A DNA stretch of 64,000 nt. It comes from Dyadobacter sp. MSC1_007. GTDB lineage: Bacteria; Bacteroidota; Bacteroidia; Cytophagales; Spirosomataceae. Under the pieces are notes generated by a model. That model worked only from the letters and a program-made list of their open reading frames with translations, was not told the DNA's origin and made no database searches. Positions 1 to 9,082 of the stretch are shown piece by piece. Each line of letters opens with the position of its first letter. The stretch's first letter is position 1. The stretch spans positions 682,001 through 746,000 of the forward strand of contig NZ_JAMOZL010000001.1 in the NCBI RefSeq assembly GCF_023667495.1. The letters run 5' to 3'. A program made the translations under genes and the position numbers.

Positions 1-1
1 A

Positions 2-1384
2 GTGAAGATCATCAAAGCATTGATCCGGTCGGAGGCTGACGTGATCGGGCTGATGGAAATACAGTCGAATGGTGCGACGCCCGCGACTGCGCTGGCCGAT
101 CTGGTAGCCGGGTTGAATGCCGATCCGGAAGGAAGCGGTACTTATGCTTTCATTGACCCGGCGGGCACAGGGACTGCGATTTCGACAGACGTCATTATGG
201 TTGGTCTTTTGTATAAAACAGACAAAGTTACACCAACCGGAAATGCGGCCACGCTCACCACGAGCGCCGCATTTGACCTGGTTGGACGAAGGCCGCTGGC
301 ACAAACATTCACACAAAATCTCAATGGCGAAGTGTTTACGGTGGTAGTAAATCATTTCAAGTCGAAAGGATCGAGCTCGGGAGCCGCGGGCGATGCGGAT
401 GCGGGGGACGGACAAGGATTTTCAAATGGAACGCGGAGCCGACAAGCGGCAGATCTTGCAGCTTGGTTGAGCACCAATCCAACGGGGACTACCGACCCCG
501 ATTACCTGATCTTGGGCGACCTGAATGCATATGCGAAAGAAGAGCCGCTGACGATCCTGGAAACGGCCGGTTTTGAAAACCTGCTTCCTGCCACATCCTA
601 TTCTTATGTTTTTGACGGACAATTTGGCTCACTAGACCACGCCCTGGCAAGTTCGTCCCTGGCAAAACAAGTTACCGGAGCTGCCAAATGGCATATCAAT
701 GCGGATGAACCGAGTGTGCTTGACTACAATACAGATTTCAAATCGGCAGGTCAGGTGAGCACTTTGTACAGCCCCGACGAGTTCCGTGCCGCCGACCATG
801 ACCCTGTGCTGATCGGACTGGCGCTTGATAAGGCATTACCGGTTACTTACATTTCTTTTGCAGGGAGTGCAGAAGAAAACAGGATCGACTTGACCTGGCA
901 AACTGCGGAAGAGATAAATAACGAGGGCTTCGAAGTACTCCGAAGTCTCAATGGAAGAGATTTTGAGCTGGTGGGATACGTAAAAGGGAATGAGACAACC
1001 AGGCAGCAGAGCGATTATCACTTTGCGGATTTAGAAGTAGAGGCAGGCCGGATTTATTATTATCAATTAAAACAAAAAGACTTTGACGGGCAAGCTGAAC
1101 TTTCCAGGGTAATTGTGGTGAAAGCGGCCTCAGGCCAGTTGAAATATGCAGTTTATCCGAATCCCGGCAATGGGCGTTTTAAATTCTCGGGCGCTGACGT
1201 TGACGTGACTTCTCTGGGTATGTTCAATGTGCTGGGTGGTGCTGTGCGGATCAGTGTCACCAAGGGAGAATCGGCTGGAGAATATATCGTCGTGCCGGAT
1301 ACGTGTATTACGCCGGGTCTGTATTTTGTCAAATTTTCAACATTGTCCGGACGTAAGGAAGCAGTGAGAATGGTTGTTTTTTAG
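2..1384 (+). CDS. Secreted endonuclease/exonuclease/phosphatase-fold protein with T9SS sorting domain (5' partial)
   Basis: The reading frame is open to the window edge, so the N-terminus is missing; the GTG at position 2 is probably internal. Motifs of the endonuclease/exonuclease/phosphatase fold are visible: GLMEIQ near the left end (metal-binding Glu), NHFKSKG, the ILGDLNAY block and a final ADHDPV block with the catalytic His. This pattern fits ExeM/NucH-like extracellular nucleases. After about residue 280 comes an Ig/FnIII-like module starting LPVTYISF, then a C-terminal domain with the YPNPGNG motif and GLYFVKF, typical of T9SS type A sorting signals. The product is probably exported to the cell surface or medium to degrade extracellular nucleic acid; substrate is inferred from family only. 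Confidence 0.85.
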   Translation: MKIIKALIRSEADVIGLMEIQSNGATPATALADLVAGLNADPEGSGTYAFIDPAGTGTAISTDVIMVGLLYKTDKVTPTGNAATLTTSAAFDLVGRRPLAQTFTQNLNGEVFTVVVNHFKSKGSSSGAAGDADAGDGQGFSNGTRSRQAADLAAWLSTNPTGTTDPDYLILGDLNAYAKEEPLTILETAGFENLLPATSYSYVFDGQFGSLDHALASSSLAKQVTGAAKWHINADEPSVLDYNTDFKSAGQVSTLYSPDEFRAADHDPVLIGLALDKALPVTYISFAGSAEENRIDLTWQTAEEINNEGFEVLRSLNGRDFELVGYVKGNETTRQQSDYHFADLEVEAGRIYYYQLKQKDFDGQAELSRVIVVKAASGQLKYAVYPNPGNGRFKFSGADVDVTSLGMFNVLGGAVRISVTKGESAGEYIVVPDTCITPGLYFVKFSTLSGRKEAVRMVVF

Positions 1385-1685
1385 CCCAAGTCCGGAAAGC
1401 ACCCTTCAACAGTTTGTCCACAATCTTTGATCTCACGCCAATTTAAGTCCAGCATTAACAGCCCGGAAATGTCTTAACAGAAAGATAATGGCTGAGTGTT
1501 CTATTTATATTATATTGATTATCAGCTAATTAAATTAATAAATTTCCACATTTAAACGAATTGTTAACGCTATTGGAACGGGTATAGACGTTTGGTAACC
1601 CGCAAAAATTAGCTTCCTGAATTTTCATAGAGACCTTTACATCGCCGGCGAATACTTATGATCTCACCATCGAATTGAAGTCTCT
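1385..1685. other. Intergenic region upstream of the TonB receptor operon
   Basis: About 300 bp without a gene. The middle is AT-rich (roughly 1500-1570). I see no clear TAnnTTTG box and no rho-independent terminator for the upstream gene. Its right end contains the inverted repeat annotated separately. The promoter of the downstream three-gene operon should lie here, but I cannot place it. Confidence 0.5.
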
Positions 1686-1692
1686 ATGAAAA
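1622..1692. repeat. 13-bp perfect inverted repeat whose right arm covers the receptor start codon
   Basis: Left arm ttttcatagagac (1622-1634) and right arm gtctctatgaaaa (1680-1692) are exact reverse complements separated by 45 nt. The ATG of the TonB-dependent receptor is 1686-1688, inside the right arm. In RNA the left arm could pair with the start codon and its upstream bases and hide the ribosome-binding region; in DNA it could be a two-site operator. The pairing is read directly; the function is inference. Confidence 0.6.
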
Positions 1693-4600
1693 CAATCTTA
1701 CTCCTGCTATTTATGTCTGCAATACCCTGCGTCGGCTTTTCGCAAAGCCTGATCACGGGACGAATCATTGATGACAATAACCTGAGCTTACCCGGTGCGA
1801 CCGTCAAAATCGAGGAGCTATCGCGGGGCACGGTTTCGGACCAAAATGGGAACTATACCCTGATCGACGTGCCCAAAGGCTCGTACAACATTACGGTTAC
1901 CTACATCGGCTACGAGGTTGCCAAACAACTTGTGGCGATGACGGGACAAACCGTAAAAACCAACTTCAAATTAAAGCTGGCCGATAACAACCTGCAAGCC
2001 GTAGTGGTGACCGGAAACAGAAGCGCGACATTGAAAGCGCTAAACCAGCAAAAAAATTCCGACCGGATTGTGAATGTAATCTCAGCTGACCAGGTCGGCC
2101 GTTTTCCCGACCCGAACATCGGCGACGCGCTCAAACGGGTGCCAGGGATTTACGTGCAGCTCGATCAGGGAGAAGCATCGCTCGTCAGTATCAGGGGGAC
2201 AGATCCATCCAAAAGTACGATCAACATTAACGGGTCGAGCATTGCGGGAACCGGCGAGAACCGTGCCGTGGGCATCAGCGCAATTCCGGCGGATATGGTG
2301 CAATCCGTTGAAGTGACCAAGGCGATCACACCTGATATGGACGGCGATGCGATCGGTGGCGTCGTGAACCTGGTAACCCGCAAAGCACCGTTTGCAAGGT
2401 TACTATCCATCACCGCCGGAACCGGATACAGCGATATCGTCCAGAAACCGGCGTACAATGCCAATATCGTTTTCGGCGATCGTTTCCTGAAAGACAAGAA
2501 ACTGGGCGTAATGGCTTCGGTATCTTACTATCAGCAGTTTTTGGGTTCGGATGATCACCAGACTACCTGGGAAGACGTAAAATGGGTAGACCAGAAAACG
2601 TACTTTATGCCCCGCTTTCTGAATATGGTCCAGAACAACCTGGAAAGGATCCGGCAAAGTTACACGGTGGGTATCGATTACAAACTCAATGCAAAAAACA
2701 CGCTGACCTTTACGGGAATTTACAACCGGTACAACGACTGGCGAAAAATCTCGACGCTGAAAGTGGACGATATCGGCGCGGGTTATCCCAAGAACTGGCA
2801 GCGTGCGGCGGGCTGGGAGGGTAACCGCAAAATTACGGATGCCAACAACGACTATATCGACGATGTTGCAGGTGAATACTACCTCAATGTCAATAATGAT
2901 CCCAAACACCCTGTTTATCAGCCCGAGCTGGAACGTCACATCGAGGGCGGTTTGAACAACAGGAACGGAAGCCAGATCATTCAGAAGATCATCAACTTTG
3001 GATTGGATGGAGAACATATTCTAGGCAAGGTTAAGATAAACTGGAAGGGCTCTTACCTGAAAAATGTTACCGACCGTCCCGACGTAATCGAGCTGGAACT
3101 GGAAAGTGAAAACGAGAAAAGCGTTCAGATGGACTATACGAATCCCAGGTTTATCAAAGCAAACAATGGTTTTGAAATCGAAAATATACTTGAAAATCTG
3201 GAAGATAAGCCTTCCTACCGCGCAGATTCAGCGGACACCTGGTATATGGACAATTTCACAGGAACTGATAAAAGGGCAAGCACTAGTCAATATTTGGCGC
3301 AGCTTGATATTTCGGTCCCGCTTGTCGAAGGAAAATTCAGTAACATCCTCAAATTCGGCGGAAAGTACCGCGGCCTGAGCTTAAATAACGAAACGACAAG
3401 GAGGGTAAGGTGGACGCCGCAAATCGATCCTGCACTGCGGGCCAAATATGAGGCCGAGCTGGCAGCCGGGAAAAAACCCAAGGTTGCCGACTATGTTGGC
3501 TGGGCGCCATTCTGGTCGGGATTTGCCAATAATTCGACCAATATCAGTAAAACCCTTAATATCGAATCCGACTACAATGTCGGCAATGCGGGCTCGTCGG
3601 AGTGGATCTCAAACCTGAATAAAAGCTACTACGGCGACACGGAGGATTTCATGCTCAACAGGGTGTACCAGGATGTTTTAGGAAACAATTATTATGGTGA
3701 TGAAGCAATTACGGCCGGCTACCTGATGTCGACCCAGAATATCGGTGAAAAATTATCGCTGATCCTGGGTGGGCGCGTGGAACACAGTTCTGTTAAATAT
3801 GAAGGTTATAATTACAATGTGAGGGCTGATTTTATCCCGGCCAGGCAGTCTACCAAATCCGAGTTCCTGAACTTTATGCCGGCATTTCTTGCCAGGTATG
3901 CCCCCACCAAAAATCAGGTTTACAGATTTGCCTACACCAGCACCATTTCACGGCCTAATTACAAAGATATTTCGCCCTATATCAGTGTAAATGTGCGTGA
4001 TAAAGTGATCAGCCAGGGCAATCCAGACATTAAACCGACACTTTCCAATAATTTCGATCTTTTGGGAGAATTGTACACCGGAAATACCGGTCTGATTTCG
4101 GCAGGTGTGTATTTCAAGAACATTACCAATTACAGGATCGTGTCCCGGGACCTTGTCGCTTTCAGTGAGGTTATCGAAGTGGCAGAGTCGCCCGAGTCAC
4201 TTTTGGAACAAGGTGCAAATCCGGCTACCGTCGCGTCCTACAAAACGGATTATGACAAGTTGAAAGCTTCTAATGGAAACCTGGAACGGACGCGGCCGGG
4301 TAATGGCGGAACAGCCAATATTCTGGGAATGGAGTTCTCGTTTCAGCAAGGCCTGTCATTTCTGCCAAGGCCTTTCAATAACCTGACTTTGTATTCCAAC
4401 TACACCCACAATTTCATATTCGTAAAAAAAGGGGAGCCTAAACTGCCCGGTACCGCCAAAGACATTCTGAACCTTTCGTTGGCATATGAAGTGAAGAAGC
4501 TTAATGTGCGCCTGTCCTATAACAATACGTCGGATTTTGTAACCATCCTGGGAACAAACAGCAAAGGGGACGTTTACTATGATAAGGCACACTACCTGGA

Positions 4601-4766
4601 TGCGAGCGTGAACTACTTCATTACCCCCAAATTGTCGCTTTACGTCACTGCAAACAATCTTTTGAACCAGGACCAGCGCAGGTATCAGTATAAGCCGGAG
4701 TACACTTACTCTTCATTATACACCGGTGCAACCGCGACCGTCGGTCTGAAATTTAACCTGTATTAA
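1686..4766 (+). CDS. TonB-dependent outer-membrane receptor
   Basis: A 1026-residue receptor with a signal peptide (residues 1-20, ending VGFSQ). A carboxypeptidase-regulatory-like beta-sandwich follows (about 21-105, ITGRIIDDNNLSLPGATV). The plug domain runs about 115-235 (IVNVISADQVGRFPDPNIGDALKRVPG, shortened here to its family pattern), then a 22-stranded barrel ending in the aromatic LKFNLY. It lacks the SusC hallmark layout and no SusD follows, so it is more like a siderophore/metal or small-ligand receptor than a glycan importer. It is first in an operon with the peroxidase fusion (81-nt gap) and the acid-phosphatase-like gene. The ligand is not evident; iron is suggested by the imelysin-like domain next door. 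Confidence 0.9.
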   Translation: MKTILLLLFMSAIPCVGFSQSLITGRIIDDNNLSLPGATVKIEELSRGTVSDQNGNYTLIDVPKGSYNITVTYIGYEVAKQLVAMTGQTVKTNFKLKLADNNLQAVVVTGNRSATLKALNQQKNSDRIVNVISADQVGRFPDPNIGDALKRVPGIYVQLDQGEASLVSIRGTDPSKSTININGSSIAGTGENRAVGISAIPADMVQSVEVTKAITPDMDGDAIGGVVNLVTRKAPFARLLSITAGTGYSDIVQKPAYNANIVFGDRFLKDKKLGVMASVSYYQQFLGSDDHQTTWEDVKWVDQKTYFMPRFLNMVQNNLERIRQSYTVGIDYKLNAKNTLTFTGIYNRYNDWRKISTLKVDDIGAGYPKNWQRAAGWEGNRKITDANNDYIDDVAGEYYLNVNNDPKHPVYQPELERHIEGGLNNRNGSQIIQKIINFGLDGEHILGKVKINWKGSYLKNVTDRPDVIELELESENEKSVQMDYTNPRFIKANNGFEIENILENLEDKPSYRADSADTWYMDNFTGTDKRASTSQYLAQLDISVPLVEGKFSNILKFGGKYRGLSLNNETTRRVRWTPQIDPALRAKYEAELAAGKKPKVADYVGWAPFWSGFANNSTNISKTLNIESDYNVGNAGSSEWISNLNKSYYGDTEDFMLNRVYQDVLGNNYYGDEAITAGYLMSTQNIGEKLSLILGGRVEHSSVKYEGYNYNVRADFIPARQSTKSEFLNFMPAFLARYAPTKNQVYRFAYTSTISRPNYKDISPYISVNVRDKVISQGNPDIKPTLSNNFDLLGELYTGNTGLISAGVYFKNITNYRIVSRDLVAFSEVIEVAESPESLLEQGANPATVASYKTDYDKLKASNGNLERTRPGNGGTANILGMEFSFQQGLSFLPRPFNNLTLYSNYTHNFIFVKKGEPKLPGTAKDILNLSLAYEVKKLNVRLSYNNTSDFVTILGTNSKGDVYYDKAHYLDASVNYFITPKLSLYVTANNLLNQDQRRYQYKPEYTYSSLYTGATATVGLKFNLY

Positions 4767-4804
4767 GTAGCCTGAGATGGTATATCAAAAGTAACTATAC
4801 CGGG

Positions 4805-4837
4805 TCACACTGGCCGGCAACCGTCCGGTCAGTGTGA
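4805..4837 (+). repeat. Intercistronic hairpin between receptor and peroxidase genes
   Basis: Arms tcacactggccgg (4805-4817) and ccggtcagtgtga (4825-4837) pair over 13 bp with one G-U and a 7-nt loop (caaccgt). No T-run follows, so it is not a classical terminator. It ends 10 nt before the next ATG. It may stabilise the upstream message or modulate translation of the peroxidase gene. Confidence 0.5.
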
Positions 4838-4847
4838 TACAATAAGC

Positions 4848-6689
4848 ATGAAGAAAACAATCGTTGTCATCCTGGCCATTACCAGCTTTGTATTCCTTTC
4901 CTGGAAGGTCAGCACTCCGGCTGACTCTTCCATTGGGGCTACGCATACGCTGGAACAATTCAAAAACGGGATGGATAACTTTGTGCTTTCCAATGAACAA
5001 TTGCATTCGGCGGTCGGGAATTTAAATCCGGATTCAGCAACGATTGCCGAGGCGCGAAAAGCATTGGTGGAATGCAGGCTCAGCTATAAAAGGATTGCCT
5101 TTCTGACCTCGTATTTTTTCCCCAGCGAGACGCGGTTTTACAATGCAGCCCCCAAGTTCGAAGTCGAGGAGCCTACGCTGGAACTGGTGGAGCCTATGGG
5201 ATTGCAGCAGATCGAAACCTTGCTTTTTGATGATGATGTGCTTGCTCAAAAGGCCGATCTGCTGGTTCAGTCGGAGGCCATGCTTTCTTCTGCCGGGGAT
5301 ATGCATGCATTGCTATTTGGCATTCAGATTACCGATGCGCAGGTCCTGGAAAGCGTCCGGATCGAGCTGATACGGATGTCAGCGCTATACATTTCAGGTT
5401 ATGACGCGCCGATGCTTAAAAGCGGGATTGCGGAAACCTTGGAGGCTACGAATGCCATACGGGATGTTTTGCAGCCCTACTTCGCCACTCATCCGGAGCA
5501 GAGCAGGTCGTTTGAAATCCTGCTAGCCAACTCTCAAAACTATCTGAAGGCGCATCCGCATTTCGATTCATTTGACAGGATGGCGTATTTGCGCCGGTTT
5601 GCATTGCCGATGCAAAAGGAATTCAGGGACTTCGTTGCTGCGCTCGGCATGGTGATCAATACCACAAAATACCTGAACTACGAGGCGCCGTACATTTACA
5701 GTAAAGATGCGCTGAAAGGTTGGGAAAACGATAGCATCGCACCACCGCGACAAAAGGCGCTGGCCGAGATGGGTAGAATATTGTTTTTTGACAAATCCCT
5801 TTCTGGAGACGCCTCCACCAGCTGCGCGACTTGCCATCAACCTCAGAACTATTTTACAGACCAACTGAAAAAAAGCCCTTCACTCGTCCGCGACTCGGTT
5901 TTGAAAAGAAACACACCCACACTCCTGTATGCGGGCTGGCAGCACACGCAGTTTTGGGACGGGCGCGTCGCAAGCCTGAAAGACCAGATCCACAATGTAA
6001 TTTTTAACCCGCTGGAAATGAATGGCAATGAAGCGTCTTTGAACCGGAATGTGTTGTTAAGTGATAAATACAGAACGCTGATCAAGGCATCTTTCCTGGA
6101 CAAAAATCTACGTGAATGCGGGATCGGCGAAGTTTCCGAAGCGTTGACCGTCTTTTTGAAACAACTGAGCCCGATGAACTCGCCGTTTGACCGCTATATC
6201 GATGGCGAGCAGACTGCTCTGACGGACAGGCAGGTAAACGGTTTTAATCTGTTCATGGGTAAAGCGCAATGTGGTACCTGCCATTTTCCTCCGTTCTTCA
6301 ATTCGTTGCTTCCGCCGCTCTTTGAAATTTCGGAGGTGGAAGTGCTGGGAGTTACTACCACGGATGATTTTGAAAATCCACAACTTGATCCGGATTCGGG
6401 CCGCTTCGACCTTTACAAGATGAAGTATTACAAAGGGGCTTTCAAAACACCAACTGTTCGAAATGCGGCCCAAACCGGTCCGTATATGCATAATGGTTCC
6501 TTCAATTCCCTGGCCAAAGTGGTTGATTTTTATAACAAGGCAGGGGGGAGGGGGCTATCACTTTCCGTTGAAGAACAGACATTGTCGGCCACCCCATTGA
6601 ATTTATCGGATCATGAAGCAGAAGACATTATCCTATTCCTCGAATCCTTAACCGATTCAAACATCGAAAAACTTACTTTTTCAAATTAA
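4848..6689 (+). CDS. Imelysin-like domain fused to di-haem cytochrome c peroxidase
   Basis: A 613-residue exported protein with an N-terminal signal/anchor (about residues 4-20). The N-terminal half (about 30-285) is helical and contains GLQQIETLLF, which aligns with the GxHxxE block of imelysin/EfeO-type iron-binding proteins, with His replaced by Gln. The C-terminal half is a CcpA/MauG-type peroxidase: haem motifs CATCH (about residue 325) and CGTCH (about 475), and the conserved YMHNGSFNSL block with a likely distal Met ligand. It should reduce peroxide or oxidise a metal or cofactor in the periplasm. It is second in the receptor operon and 6 nt from the next gene. The peroxidase call is firm; the imelysin relationship is from motif inspection. 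Confidence 0.85.
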   Translation: MKKTIVVILAITSFVFLSWKVSTPADSSIGATHTLEQFKNGMDNFVLSNEQLHSAVGNLNPDSATIAEARKALVECRLSYKRIAFLTSYFFPSETRFYNAAPKFEVEEPTLELVEPMGLQQIETLLFDDDVLAQKADLLVQSEAMLSSAGDMHALLFGIQITDAQVLESVRIELIRMSALYISGYDAPMLKSGIAETLEATNAIRDVLQPYFATHPEQSRSFEILLANSQNYLKAHPHFDSFDRMAYLRRFALPMQKEFRDFVAALGMVINTTKYLNYEAPYIYSKDALKGWENDSIAPPRQKALAEMGRILFFDKSLSGDASTSCATCHQPQNYFTDQLKKSPSLVRDSVLKRNTPTLLYAGWQHTQFWDGRVASLKDQIHNVIFNPLEMNGNEASLNRNVLLSDKYRTLIKASFLDKNLRECGIGEVSEALTVFLKQLSPMNSPFDRYIDGEQTALTDRQVNGFNLFMGKAQCGTCHFPPFFNSLLPPLFEISEVEVLGVTTTDDFENPQLDPDSGRFDLYKMKYYKGAFKTPTVRNAAQTGPYMHNGSFNSLAKVVDFYNKAGGRGLSLSVEEQTLSATPLNLSDHEAEDIILFLESLTDSNIEKLTFSN

Positions 6690-6695
6690 TTAAAC

Positions 6696-8138
6696 ATGAA
6701 AACAGCAAAACTTTTCCTCCTTGCCCTCCTCCTTCCTTTGCTATCCATTGCCCAGGAAACGCAGCCGGCTAAAAAGCCTGTTGCAAAGAAAAAAGGCCCG
6801 CTAATGGGCATTCAGGCTGATTTGCTCCGCGGGCCATATCTGCAAATGGCAACACCTACGAGTATGACCGTGCGCTGGCGGACCAATGTGTATGACCGCA
6901 GCCGGGTGAAATACGGCCTCACAAGTGATAACCTGGATATGCAGGCGGACGACTCGACCCTCGTGAATGAGCATATCATAACGCTGAAAGGCCTCAAACC
7001 TTCCACAAAATATTTTTATACAGTGGGTAACCTGGCCGATACCACTTTGCAGGGTGACGAGCAAAATTACTTTTATACCTTTCCGGAAACAGGTAGCCAA
7101 CAACTGATCCGAATTGCCGGTTTTGGAGATTGCGGAAATAACTCGATCAACCAGCGGTCGGTAAGGGACCAGGTTGTGAATTACTTGGGTGATAAATACC
7201 TGAATGCGTGGATTCTAATGGGGGATAATGCGTATTCAGACGGAACCGATGCTGAATTTCAGGCGAAGTTTTTTAATTTATACAAAGACCATCTTCTGAA
7301 AAAATATCCGCTGTATCCTGTGCCTGGAAATCATGATTACCATGATTTCAACTCATCTCCGGCCAATGATCAGAACAAAATAGCCTATTATCAGAACTTT
7401 TCGCTTCCGACCCAGGGAGAAGCCGGTGGCGTTGCATCGAATACGGAATCATACTATTCCTATGACCTGGGTAATGTTCACTTTCTAGCGCTGGATTCTT
7501 ACGGCCCGGATAAAAAGGGGACACATATTTTTGATCAGATGGGTGAACAGGCGGAATGGGTAAAAAAGGACCTGGCGGCTAATAAAAATAAGCAATGGGT
7601 TGTGGCTTACTGGCATCACCCTCCTTATACAATGGGCTCGCACGATTCGGATAAGGAATCGTTACTGGTCAAGATCAGGGAAAATTTCATTAAAATACTG
7701 GAAGATGGCGGTGTAGACCTGGTACTTTGCGGCCATAGCCACGTTTACGAGCGTACGAAGCTTATCAAAGGATATTATGGAAAAGAGGCCGATTTCGATG
7801 CCAAAAAACACGAAATCAGCTCATCGACGGCATTGTACGACGGCAGCGAAAATTCAGCTCCATATCTGAAAAGCAAAACCAACACCGACGGCACGGTGTA
7901 CGTGGTTAGCGGCTCGGCGGGCGCACTGGGCGGGCATAAGGCCACCTACCCGCATAATGCGATGTACTATTCAAACCATGAGGTAGGCGGCGCGGTGATG
8001 CTGGAAGTGGAAGGAAACAGGCTGGATCTCAAATGGATTTGCTCGGATGGGAAAATCGGCGACCACTTTACGATGATGAAGGACGTGAATAAAAGCGACG
8101 AAAAGACATTAAAGCAGGACAAAAAACTGGCCAAATAG
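6696..8138 (+). CDS. Purple-acid-phosphatase-like metallophosphoesterase
   Basis: A 480-residue exported enzyme. The signal peptide ends at IAQE, a Lys-rich linker follows, then the N-terminal PAP FnIII-like domain (about 45-130, LRGPYLQMATPTSMTVRW). The metallophosphoesterase core has all signature blocks: GFGDCG (metal Asp about 145), MGDNAYSDG, PGNHDYH, YWHHPPY and CGHSHVYER. It should hydrolyse phosphate mono- or diesters in the periplasm or at the surface using a dinuclear metal centre. It closes the receptor-peroxidase-phosphatase operon, which ties phosphate release to outer-membrane uptake. Substrate is unknown. A charged tail of about 20 residues follows the core. Confidence 0.9.
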   Translation: MKTAKLFLLALLLPLLSIAQETQPAKKPVAKKKGPLMGIQADLLRGPYLQMATPTSMTVRWRTNVYDRSRVKYGLTSDNLDMQADDSTLVNEHIITLKGLKPSTKYFYTVGNLADTTLQGDEQNYFYTFPETGSQQLIRIAGFGDCGNNSINQRSVRDQVVNYLGDKYLNAWILMGDNAYSDGTDAEFQAKFFNLYKDHLLKKYPLYPVPGNHDYHDFNSSPANDQNKIAYYQNFSLPTQGEAGGVASNTESYYSYDLGNVHFLALDSYGPDKKGTHIFDQMGEQAEWVKKDLAANKNKQWVVAYWHHPPYTMGSHDSDKESLLVKIRENFIKILEDGGVDLVLCGHSHVYERTKLIKGYYGKEADFDAKKHEISSSTALYDGSENSAPYLKSKTNTDGTVYVVSGSAGALGGHKATYPHNAMYYSNHEVGGAVMLEVEGNRLDLKWICSDGKIGDHFTMMKDVNKSDEKTLKQDKKLAK

Positions 8139-8145
8139 CATTCGC

Positions 8146-8182
8146 CCGTGGGTGCCGCGGCGAATCAGCGCCCCACCCACGG
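8146..8182. terminator. Possible hairpin between convergent genes
   Basis: Arms ccgtgggtg (8146-8154) and cacccacgg (8174-8182) are perfect over 9 bp with a 19-nt loop. The right arm lies in the last codons of the minus-strand PD40 gene. There is no T-run on either strand, so termination activity is uncertain. Confidence 0.3.
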
Positions 8183-9082
8183 AAAGTATTTCGTGCTGAT
8201 CCATTTAACATCATAATCTGAACTATAAAACAGGTATTTTCCGTCGGGCGTTGCGTAGGAACAGTATTCATAGCTGCTGGTATTGAACTTGCTGCCCATG
8301 TTTCTGGCCGGGGACCATGTGCCGTCCTGGTTTCGGAGTGAATAGTAGAGGTCGCCGCTCCCGTGCGAATCTTTCCGGTCGACGGACGTGAAGATCAGGT
8401 ATTGCTCATCCGGTGCGATCATCGGATCGTGCTCCATATTGCCGGAATTGATGGCGGGCCCCAGGTTCTCGGGCTTGGTGTAGCTGCCGTTAAGGTACCG
8501 GCTTACGTAGATGTCGTGAGAGCCGATTGTACCGCGCCGGTTGGAAGCAAAATACAAATTCCCATTCGCGGCAAGCGACATGTAATATTCAGTACTGTCC
8601 GAATTTACGGTTTCGAGATTTTCCGGTTTCGTCCAGCTGTTAATGCCTCCGCCATTTGCGCCGGGACGAATTCGCCAGATGTCGTAGTCGGGAATGGTGT
8701 CGTCGATCGCTTTGGGCCGGTTTGAAATGTAATACAGGGTGCCGTCGCTGGTAATAAATGGGTCCGCTTGCGAATAGGCGGGTTCATTAAATGGCGCCAG
8801 TCCGGGCTTGGTCCATGATCCCGCGCTTAATTCAGTCACATAAATCATCCATTTGCCTTTGACTGATCTTGCAAAATAAAAGGACTTTCCATCTGGGGAA
8901 AAAGCCGAGTTGAAGTCCAGCGAATCGCTGCTGACAATTCCGGGAAGGAAGGGGATAGCGACCGAGTCGGGCTGCGGTTCGGGATAGCGGATGGCGGTTT
9001 GTGCCCCGTCGCGGGTGCATTGTACGGCTGCCCACACGGTCGCGGCGAAGAGAAGAGACGTGACGGTTTTTCCGGATATCAT
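8165..9082 (-). CDS. Exported PD40/WD40-like beta-propeller protein
   Basis: A 305-residue protein with a hydrophobic N-terminus and a Cys after AAVQ that only loosely resembles a lipobox. The body has repeated blade motifs of the TolB/PD40 type: FSPDGKSFYFAR, ITSDGTLYYISNRP, NGNLYFASNRRG, DEQYLIFTS and TPDGKYLFYSS. Such propellers are usually periplasmic or surface-associated binding modules; no enzymatic motif is seen. Its ATG overlaps the stop of the CGNR regulator by 4 nt (ATGA), so the two are translationally coupled. Function is unknown. Confidence 0.8.
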   Translation of the reverse strand: MISGKTVTSLLFAATVWAAVQCTRDGAQTAIRYPEPQPDSVAIPFLPGIVSSDSLDFNSAFSPDGKSFYFARSVKGKWMIYVTELSAGSWTKPGLAPFNEPAYSQADPFITSDGTLYYISNRPKAIDDTIPDYDIWRIRPGANGGGINSWTKPENLETVNSDSTEYYMSLAANGNLYFASNRRGTIGSHDIYVSRYLNGSYTKPENLGPAINSGNMEHDPMIAPDEQYLIFTSVDRKDSHGSGDLYYSLRNQDGTWSPARNMGSKFNTSSYEYCSYATPDGKYLFYSSDYDVKWISTKYFPWVGR

